Source: Gammaproteobacteria bacterium
GTDB lineage: Bacteria; Pseudomonadota; Gammaproteobacteria; Chromatiales; Chromatiaceae
Length of the DNA stretch: 5,123 nt
Assembly (NCBI GenBank): GCA_015231665.1
Contig: JADGBD010000003.1
Location: forward strand, 1 to 5,123
Direction: 5' to 3'
How positions within the stretch are numbered: position 1 is the stretch's first letter; every line of letters starts with the position of its first letter. Shown here in pieces: positions 1 through 5,123 of this stretch. A program made the translations under genes and the position numbers. Under the pieces are notes generated by a model. That model did no database searches. It saw only the letters and a program-made list of their open reading frames with translations, and was not told the origin of the DNA.

Positions 1-23
1 GGCCGTTCTTCCCACCGGCGCAG

Positions 24-53
24 TAGGAGCATCCTAAATCCGACAGGCTCCTA
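24..53. repeat. 7-bp inverted repeat upstream of the small open frame
   Basis: TAGGAGC (24-30) and GCTCCTA (47-53) are perfect inverted copies separated by 16 bases. A shorter competing hairpin, TAGGA (24-28) with TCCTA (32-36), shares the left arm. There is no T-run after either side, so it does not look like a standard intrinsic terminator. The left arm contains AGGAG, which resembles a Shine-Dalgarno core, but the nearest in-frame ATG is 37 bases further on. It may be an operator, an RNA structure or chance. Confidence 0.4.
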
Positions 54-66
54 GGCCAGTGCCGCC

Positions 67-237
67 ATGCTCCAGTCGGTCATGGCCCATGACCCCGCCG
101 CAGTTGCCTTGGCCGCCGTTGGCATAGCCGTCACCATTGCCGAGCGCATCCCCGAACCCCAACTCAAGGCCGTGATTCTCAAATCACTGGATGAAGCGGC
201 CAGGCAGCTGCGCCAGATGCCGCCAGACAAGTGCTGA
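67..237 (+). CDS. Possible small protein of 56 residues, unrecognised
   Basis: An open frame runs from ATG to TGA on the plus strand, starting MLQSVMAHDPAAVALAAVGI and ending QMPPDKC. An in-frame TAG at 52-54 limits the start to this ATG, or to ATG at 82. Third codon positions are mostly G or C, as in the large genes, and composition looks protein-like: a small alanine/valine-rich stretch (residues 11-24) followed by an amphipathic, charged helix-like part (about 31-50). There is no clear Shine-Dalgarno site at the usual distance; an AGG at 53-55 is 11 bases from the ATG. I do not recognise the family. It would converge on the transporter gene, with 85 bases between stops. It could be a real small gene, a remnant of a larger one, or a chance frame in GC-rich DNA. 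Confidence 0.35.
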   Translation: MLQSVMAHDPAAVALAAVGIAVTIAERIPEPQLKAVILKSLDEAARQLRQMPPDKC

Positions 238-261
238 TCCGCAGGCGAGCAGGGGGTAATA

Positions 262-271
262 GCTGATCAGC
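262..271. repeat. 10-bp perfect palindrome between convergent 3' ends
   Basis: GCTGATCAGC is a perfect palindrome in the 85-base gap between the small plus-strand frame and the transporter stop. With no loop it would need to open to form a short hairpin, and no T-run follows on either strand, so terminator function is not supported. It could be a protein-binding half-site pair, or chance in this base composition. Confidence 0.25.
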
Positions 272-322
272 GCGGGGCAATACCTATGCCGAACAGCACC
301 TTGCCTGACTGGGATGTGTCGC

Positions 323-2581
323 CTAACGTTCCAACTCCGATATGGTGTTATTCGCCAGCCGTAGTCGTTCGGCAAACTGGCAGGCGATGTTGCGTAGCAG
401 TATTTGCGCACCCTGGGCTTCGTCCTGCTCAAATTGGCGAAAGCCTTGGGCGTCGATCCACAGGCACTGGGATTCTTCGATCGCCAGCACGCTTGCTGAG
501 CGTGGCGAGCCATCGAGCATGGCCATTTCGCCGAAGAGTGTGCCGGGGACGAAGCTGGCGAGGCTGCGGTTGCGGCTGGAACCGGGGATCTGGATCTGCG
601 CCTCGACCCGGCCGCTGAGGAGAAAATAGGCGCGATCACCGGGTTCGCCCTGGGCAAAGATGAGTTCCCCCGCCTTGAATCGCGAGCGCTTGGCCGCCGC
701 TCCCAGACTGGCGATCTGGCGCGGGCTCAGGCCCTGAAACAGCGGGCTTTGGCCAATAATCTGGCGCAGATCCTGCTGTTCCGCGCTGGTCAAACCGGCC
801 AGCAGCAGTTCTTCACTGTGGGCCAGGGCTTTGTCGGTGCTGTCAAAAATAGCCCCCTCACCGAGTTTGGCGATCAGTCCGGCAGATAACAGATGCAGCC
901 AAACCAGGCGCAGATGGGGCTGGGCCTTGCGTCTATCCCGGCTGTTCGCAGCGCCTGCCGTTTGCTGTGGGTGACGGCGCTCGCGCTCGATGCAGCTGAT
1001 CATCAGTTGGCCGCCCAGTTCCTGGCATTCGGCCTGGATCTGCTTCAGGCTGGCGGTGCCGCTGCTGTCGATGGAATTCAGGTAGCGAAAGTCGATGATC
1101 AGCTGCCTGACCCCTTCCGCGAGCAACTGACTCGCCAGGCTTTGCAGGCGGGCGCAGGCGCCGAAGAAGAGGGCGCCATGCAGTTCGATCACGGCGATGC
1201 TGCGGCCGGAGCGTTCCAAATGTTCCAGCTGCCACTGCGGGCGCTGGGTTTTGGAGTGGACACGATGGCCGAAATAGACCCGTCGCACGGGATCACGCGC
1301 CATGCCCAGCACAAAGAGCATCGCGGCCAGTGCCATGCCGGCGCCCACCGCGGCGATCAGATTGAAAGCCACGGCGATTACTGCCACCAGCAGGGTGATG
1401 AGGATGTCGCCGATCAGCACTCTTTTGTAGGCCAGTCTGCCTTGGAGCAGGCGGCCGATTTTCTCCAGGGTGGCGCGGTCAACCGCCAGCAGCGCGGTGG
1501 CTGCGAGCATGCCGGACGTGGCCCAGAGCGGTATCGCCTGAACCAGCCCGGATAGGGCGCTGATCATGAGTAAAAACACCAGCACAGTGCCGGTATTGGC
1601 GGCGCGAGTCTGAGCGCCGGAGGCGATCAGGGCGGTGGAGCGGCTGAGGGTGCCTGAGCCCGGCAGAAAGCCAAACAGGCCCATCAGGCCATTGCTCAGT
1701 CCGTGAATGCGCAGGTCGCGGTTGTACTCCTGCTGTTCCCGGCTGCAGCCCTTGAGGCTGCTGCTGGTCAGGACTGTGTCGAAAGAGGCGAGCAGAGCAA
1801 TCGACAGGCCGCTGAGCAGGGGAATGTCCCAATGGGGCTGCAGCAGTGCCCAGGTCAGCTGCATTTCCACGGCGATGGGTGGGCGGATCAGGGCGCTTAG
1901 CTCAATCAGGCCAATATTCGGCGCCAGCCCCAGTCCAAGGAATTCGATGCCCAGGGCATACAGCAGGCTGGCGCCGATCAAGCCCCAGATGGCGGCGGGA
2001 ACAATCCGGGCAAAGGGGTTGAGCACCAGGGTCAGCAGCAGGGCGGTCAGCCCCACCGTCAACGCCCAGAGATGCGCTGCATTGAGATCCAGCCTGAACA
2101 GCTCCACCAAGCCGAGTTGGGGGACATCGAGCATGGCCGGCAAGGAGTTGAAAAAGACGATCAGGGCCGAGGCGCTGACGAAGCCGGCCAGCACCGGCAC
2201 AGGCAAATAGGCGGTCATGCCGCCCAGGCGCAAGACACCTGCGCTGAATTGCAGCAGCCCGGCTGCAGCCACCCCGAGAAAAGCCAGAGCCACGGCTAGT
2301 TCCGGTGCCAGGCCACGGCTAACCCCGGTCTCAATCGCCGAGGCCACCACCAACGCGGTCACCGCCCGTGGCCCGGAAAGCAGGAAGGGGTTGGAACTGG
2401 TCGCCCCGGTGATCAGGCCAAACACTAGGGTGGAACCCAGGCTGGCAATAATGCCAAACAGGGCCCAGTCCGGCCCCAGGGGCGAGAGCGCAATCAGCCC
2501 ATAGGCGATGGTCTGCGGCAGGGTGGTCAGGGCGGCCACCGTGGCAGCCCAGAAGTCGGCGATAAGACTGCGGTTGATCAC
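323..2581 (-). CDS. SulP-family anion transporter with STAS and cyclic-nucleotide-binding domains
   Basis: This is a 752-residue inner-membrane protein. Residues 1-430 are a SulP/SLC26 transport core with roughly ten or more hydrophobic segments. Family signatures are LPQTIAYGLIAL (21-32), SGPRA (69-73) and GLFGFLPGSGTLSRS (301-315) followed by GAQTRAA. Residues about 450-595 are a STAS domain with the motif IDSSG; Ser506 aligns with the serine phosphorylated in SpoIIAA-type proteins. A basic insert lies at about 535-556. Residues about 605-745 are a CNB domain with a good phosphate-binding cassette, FGEMAMLDGSPRSASV (683-698), including Glu685 and Arg694, so cAMP or cGMP binding is plausible. 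SulP members move sulfate, bicarbonate, dicarboxylates and other anions; the substrate cannot be read from sequence. GTG at 2581 is the only usual start that keeps the first membrane segment, because no ATG, GTG or TTG occurs in frame between it and the TAG at 2645-2647. Only a weak AGG, 14 bases upstream, could serve as a ribosome site. Confidence 0.94.
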   Translation of the reverse strand: MINRSLIADFWAATVAALTTLPQTIAYGLIALSPLGPDWALFGIIASLGSTLVFGLITGATSSNPFLLSGPRAVTALVVASAIETGVSRGLAPELAVALAFLGVAAAGLLQFSAGVLRLGGMTAYLPVPVLAGFVSASALIVFFNSLPAMLDVPQLGLVELFRLDLNAAHLWALTVGLTALLLTLVLNPFARIVPAAIWGLIGASLLYALGIEFLGLGLAPNIGLIELSALIRPPIAVEMQLTWALLQPHWDIPLLSGLSIALLASFDTVLTSSSLKGCSREQQEYNRDLRIHGLSNGLMGLFGFLPGSGTLSRSTALIASGAQTRAANTGTVLVFLLMISALSGLVQAIPLWATSGMLAATALLAVDRATLEKIGRLLQGRLAYKRVLIGDILITLLVAVIAVAFNLIAAVGAGMALAAMLFVLGMARDPVRRVYFGHRVHSKTQRPQWQLEHLERSGRSIAVIELHGALFFGACARLQSLASQLLAEGVRQLIIDFRYLNSIDSSGTASLKQIQAECQELGGQLMISCIERERRHPQQTAGAANSRDRRKAQPHLRLVWLHLLSAGLIAKLGEGAIFDSTDKALAHSEELLLAGLTSAEQQDLRQIIGQSPLFQGLSPRQIASLGAAAKRSRFKAGELIFAQGEPGDRAYFLLSGRVEAQIQIPGSSRNRSLASFVPGTLFGEMAMLDGSPRSASVLAIEESQCLWIDAQGFRQFEQDEAQGAQILLRNIACQFAERLRLANNTISELER

Positions 2582-2589
2582 TGTGGTCA

Positions 2590-2637
2590 GGTTTGCCTGT
2601 GAGGGCTGGCAAAGGCGGGTTGTTCTACAGGCAAGCC
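2590..2637 (-). promoter_or_regulatory. Imperfect inverted repeat just upstream of the transporter start
   Basis: The 63-base gap between the HDOD gene and the transporter holds an 8-bp perfect inverted repeat, TTGCCTGT (2593-2600) and ACAGGCAA (2627-2634), extendable to 10 of 11 pairs (2590-2600 with 2627-2637) and separated by 26 bases. In the minus-strand message the 3' arm ends 8 bases before the GTG start codon and includes the only AGG upstream of it, so a folded stem could limit ribosome access. There is no U-run, so a terminator is unlikely. It could instead be a DNA operator or an mRNA processing site. The pairing is seen directly; the regulatory role is inference. Confidence 0.4.
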
Positions 2638-2644
2638 AGAGCGG

Positions 2645-4081
2645 CTACTTGCCCAGTCGCTGGGTGAGGATCATGCCGGTTTCCGAGGAGAAGTGCTTGA
2701 AGCTGCTGTAGCTGTCTTCGTCCAGGCTGCGGCTGCTGAGGCTGCGGTCGGCGTAGATGATGCCAATGCTTTTGCCCTTGACCATGATGCAGCTGACGAA
2801 GAAGGGCTTGAGGCCGATGGTCTGCTGGATCGGCGGTGTGAGCATGGGCTTGAGGGCGGCGTTTCTCTCCGCATCCACCCAAAGTTCAGCCTTTTTGTCG
2901 AGAATGCGGAAGAAGAGGTTGTTGGGATCGACCACGCGGTTGAAGCGGAATTGCTCGGTGAAGCGGACGCTGTCGCGGCCGAGGGCGAATTTGCCGTAGA
3001 TGACGTTGCGGTCCGGCGTCGCCAGGCAGAACAGGGTGCGGTCAAAGCCCACGCCGCGGTGGACCCCTTCCATGACCATTTCCATGATCAGGTTGAAGTC
3101 GGCCTTTTTCTCGGCGATCTGCGAGAGCTCGCGGAGGATGCGCAACTGCAGCATGGGGTCGGGATCGGGGAATTCATTGATCTTGGGTACATCGGCCAGT
3201 TTCTGCAGCTTTTCCTTGCCCGGCAGGGGGATGGCCTGGGCGGCGTTGGCGGCGCCGTAGACGCTGGCGATGGTTGCCGCCTCGCGGGCATTGTTTTGCA
3301 TCTCCAGCATCAGTTTGTCTTCCTTGACCTGGGCGATATCGGCAACCCGTTTGACCACCTCCTTGACCTCGTCTGAGCCCCAGCCGTGCTGCTCGGTTGC
3401 CTCGGCCAACTCGTGAGCCAGGATCACCGACTTGCCGCGGCGACCGGCCTTGTCCGGATTTTCCAGGGTATCTTCGAGCAGCTGATTGATACCCCATTCC
3501 TTCACCAGGCCCAGGCTGAGTTCATCCAGCTCGAAGCCGAGGACCTCTTGCTGCGCCGTTTCCGGGGTATAGCCGGGCTTTTCGATCAGGTCGAGGAGGC
3601 GGTCGCCGTCATCGCCGGCGTTGCACCAGAAGGCAAGGTCGCCGATGTTGTGCAACAGGCTGGCGACAAAGACCTCCTCCGGCTCTTTATCACCCATCAG
3701 CAGGGACATCTCGCGGGCCTGCACCGCCGAGTGGATGGCGCGGGCCAGTTCCTTGGTTAGCTGGTCCTTGGCGTTGCCGGTGACCAATGAATCCACCAGG
3801 CCGATGGACAGGCAGATGTTGCGGATCGATTGAAAGCCCATGACCACCACCGCCCGGCTGACGGTGCTGATGGAGGTGCGCGCCGGGTTGTAGTAGATGC
3901 TGTTGACCAGCTTGAGCACCTTGGCGGTGAGGGAGGCGTCTTGCAGCACCACCTTGGCGAGCTTGGAGGCCGAGGCCAGATCGTCCTCGGAGACATTGAC
4001 TATGGCCTGTACGGTTTTGCCAAAGATCGGCATCTCCTTGTCGCTGATACGCGCAATCCATTGGTCCAGTGGGGTCGACAT
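2645..4081 (-). CDS. HDOD-domain signalling protein with GAF-like C-terminal region
   Basis: This 478-residue soluble protein has no signal peptide or membrane segment. Residues about 10-205 form an HDOD domain (HD-related output domain): MPIFGKTVQAI, then a helical block LAKVVLQDASLTAKVLKLVN, then SIYYNP and MGFQSIRNICLSIGLVDSL are typical. At the position of the HD pair it reads LLHNIGD, so His144 is kept but the metal-binding Asp is Asn145, which argues against HD phosphohydrolase activity. Residues about 205-300 are a linker, and about 310-470 look GAF-like (FNLIMEMVMEGVHRGVGFDR, then FFVSCIMVKGKSIGIIYAD). HDOD proteins are generally regulatory scaffolds in signalling, motility or stress; the partner here is unknown. 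The ATG at 4081 lies 6 bases after the queG stop (TGA AGCAGC ATG) with no strong Shine-Dalgarno sequence, which suggests translational coupling. The gene ends in TAG. HDOD assignment is firm, the GAF-like assignment moderate, the cellular role unknown. Confidence 0.93.
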   Translation of the reverse strand: MSTPLDQWIARISDKEMPIFGKTVQAIVNVSEDDLASASKLAKVVLQDASLTAKVLKLVNSIYYNPARTSISTVSRAVVVMGFQSIRNICLSIGLVDSLVTGNAKDQLTKELARAIHSAVQAREMSLLMGDKEPEEVFVASLLHNIGDLAFWCNAGDDGDRLLDLIEKPGYTPETAQQEVLGFELDELSLGLVKEWGINQLLEDTLENPDKAGRRGKSVILAHELAEATEQHGWGSDEVKEVVKRVADIAQVKEDKLMLEMQNNAREAATIASVYGAANAAQAIPLPGKEKLQKLADVPKINEFPDPDPMLQLRILRELSQIAEKKADFNLIMEMVMEGVHRGVGFDRTLFCLATPDRNVIYGKFALGRDSVRFTEQFRFNRVVDPNNLFFRILDKKAELWVDAERNAALKPMLTPPIQQTIGLKPFFVSCIMVKGKSIGIIYADRSLSSRSLDEDSYSSFKHFSSETGMILTQRLGK

Positions 4082-4087
4082 GCTGCT

Positions 4088-5123
4088 TCAGGTTCTCTTG
4101 TGGAGCCGTTCCAGGGCCCAGAGGCTGTGCTCACGCACCAGTTCGTTGGGATGGCTCAGGCGGTTGTGTAACAGGTGCGTCACTTTAGCCGAATTTTTGC
4201 CGTTACCCAAGGCTACGGCGATATTTCTCAGCCAGGCGCTATGGCCGATGCGGCGGATCGGCGAGCCCTCGGTGCGCTGGAGAAACTCCGCCTCATCCCA
4301 GGCGAACAGCTGCGTCAGTGTCGCCTGATCAAGGCCCTGGCGGGGCCAGAAGTCGGGCTCTTCGCTGCGGCGGGCAAAGCGGTTCCAGGGGCAGACCAGC
4401 TGGCAGTCGTCGCAGCCGTAGATGCGATTGCCCAGCAGGGGCCTCAACTCCAGCGGGATCGCGCCTTTGAGCTCAATGGTCAGATAGGAGATGCAGCGGC
4501 GGGCGTCCACCACATAGGGCGCGACTATGGCGGCGGTGGGGCAGGCACTGATGCAGGCGCTGCAGCGGCCGCAGTGATTGCTCGCCGGGCTGTCCACAGC
4601 CAGGGGCAGGTCGGTGAAGATTTCGCCAAGGAAGAACCAGGAGCCGGCGGAGCGATTGATCAGATTGCTGTGCTTGCCAATCCAGCCCAGCCCGGCCTTT
4701 TCCGCCAGGGGTTTCTCCAGCACCGGCGCGGAATCGACAAAGACCCGGTGGCTGAACGGGCCGCTGTGCTGGCTGATGCGCTGGCACAGCTGCAGCAGGC
4801 GCTTGCGCAGCAGTTTGTGGTAGTCGCGGCCGAGGGCATAGCGGGAGACATAGGCCAGCTCGGGGTTGGCCAGCACACCGGCCATGGGCGCGGCCGGGGG
4901 CAGGTAGTTCATTCGCACCGTGATGATGCGGCAAACCCCCGGATGCAGTTCCTCCGGGTGGCTGCGCATGCTGCCGTGGCGGGCCATGTAGTCCATCTCG
5001 CCCTGATGCCCCTGCGCCAGCCAGTGCTGCAGGCGTTGCTCGGCCTGGCGCAGATCAATGTCGCTGATGCCGACCTGATCCAGCCCCAGCTCCAGGGCCC
5101 AGCGGCGAATCTGTTGGCTTAGC
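4088..5123 (-). CDS. queG: Epoxyqueuosine reductase QueG, 5' end cut off by the window edge
   Basis: QueG performs the last step of queuosine synthesis: cobalamin- and 4Fe-4S-dependent reduction of epoxyqueuosine to queuosine in the wobble position of tRNAs with GUN anticodons (Asp, Asn, His, Tyr). It acts in the cytosol. The visible part is 344 codons plus a stop. An internal ATG lies at 4996, but the frame stays open to the edge and the extra 42 residues (reading ELGLDQVGISDIDL near their start) match the family N-terminus, so the true start lies outside and perhaps 10-30 residues are missing. Counting from that ATG, the region FVDSAPVLEKPLAEKAG carries the likely catalytic acid Asp88. Ferredoxin-like cysteines are at 142, 145, 148 and 152 (CGRCSACISACP) and at 195, 198 and 202 (CDDCQLVCP), with a further Cys168, enough for two clusters. 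The C-terminus (about 245-300) has the HEAT-like helices typical of the family. All key residues seen are intact. Confidence 0.96.
   Translation of the reverse strand, partial: LSQQIRRWALELGLDQVGISDIDLRQAEQRLQHWLAQGHQGEMDYMARHGSMRSHPEELHPGVCRIITVRMNYLPPAAPMAGVLANPELAYVSRYALGRDYHKLLRKRLLQLCQRISQHSGPFSHRVFVDSAPVLEKPLAEKAGLGWIGKHSNLINRSAGSWFFLGEIFTDLPLAVDSPASNHCGRCSACISACPTAAIVAPYVVDARRCISYLTIELKGAIPLELRPLLGNRIYGCDDCQLVCPWNRFARRSEEPDFWPRQGLDQATLTQLFAWDEAEFLQRTEGSPIRRIGHSAWLRNIAVALGNGKNSAKVTHLLHNRLSHPNELVREHSLWALERLHKRT

Noticed and set aside
1..54. Possible 3' end of a plus-strand gene entering from the left
   Set aside because: All three plus frames reach a stop within the first 54 bases (TAG at 24-26, TAA at 35-37, TAG at 52-54), so at most 17 codons are visible and none can be recognised as a gene end.
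238..322. Intrinsic terminator for the transporter or the small frame
   Set aside because: The gap contains a 10-bp palindrome and a weak 4-bp stem (GGCA at 276-279 with TGCC at 287-290), but no GC-rich stem followed by a T-run on either strand.
184..657. Minus-strand open frame of 157 codons running past the transporter stop
   Set aside because: It overlaps the well-supported CNB coding region in another frame, and its Ser/Pro/Arg/Ala-rich sequence looks like out-of-frame translation.
893..1555. Plus-strand open frame of 220 codons
   Set aside because: It lies opposite the STAS and last membrane part of the transporter, is Gln/Ala/Gly/His-rich, and has no family features.
2331..2612. Minus-strand frame starting with TTG just upstream of the transporter
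   Set aside because: It overlaps the transporter N-terminus in a different frame and has no hydrophobic segments or known motif. The GTG frame carries the SulP signatures.
2693..3376. Plus-strand open frame of 227 codons
   Set aside because: It is antisense to the HDOD gene, rich in Asp/Glu/Val/Ala/Leu and without recognisable motifs, as expected for a shadow frame.
4473..4934. Second minus-strand frame within queG, with many Cys, His and Arg residues
   Set aside because: It is an out-of-frame reading of the queG iron-sulfur region. The correct frame shows the complete ferredoxin-like cysteine motifs.
4175..5122. Long plus-strand open frame of 315 codons
   Set aside because: It is antisense to queG, whose motifs are unambiguous. 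The low-complexity Ala/Gly/Gln/Val composition is typical of an antisense frame in high-GC coding DNA.

Overview
The window looks like chromosomal DNA of a high-GC gammaproteobacterium, perhaps from the Pseudomonas/Marinobacter/Cellvibrio part of that class. This is inferred from protein style (QueG, an HDOD protein), strong G/C preference at third codon positions and tight gene packing. It is not a firm taxonomic call. I see no mobile element, rRNA, tRNA or CRISPR.

Three large genes fill about 93% of the window, all on the minus strand and in transcription order from right to left. (1) queG, epoxyqueuosine reductase, has its 5' end cut off by the right edge. (2) An HDOD-domain protein of 478 residues follows, with a C-terminal region that looks GAF-like. 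It starts only 6 bases after the queG stop. (3) After 63 bases comes a 752-residue SulP-family membrane transporter with a STAS domain and a C-terminal cyclic-nucleotide-binding (CNB) domain. The spacing suggests queG and the HDOD gene are co-transcribed, and the transporter may be read from the same message.

The left 322 bases hold no large gene. A 56-codon plus-strand frame (67-237) has codon use compatible with coding and would converge on the transporter gene. A 7-bp inverted repeat lies upstream of it. I see no convincing intrinsic terminator in the 85 bases between the two 3' ends.

Functionally, queG belongs to tRNA queuosine modification. The HDOD protein and the transporter both have the design of signal-responsive proteins: one a likely scaffold with a ligand- or partner-binding region, the other a transporter with a probable cAMP/cGMP sensor attached. 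Nothing in the sequence links them mechanistically beyond co-orientation. I did not find a clear new system. The points most worth a second look are the three-part transporter, a basic insert in its STAS domain, and the HDOD-transporter junction, which is in one frame with a single amber codon and has an inverted repeat just before a GTG start.
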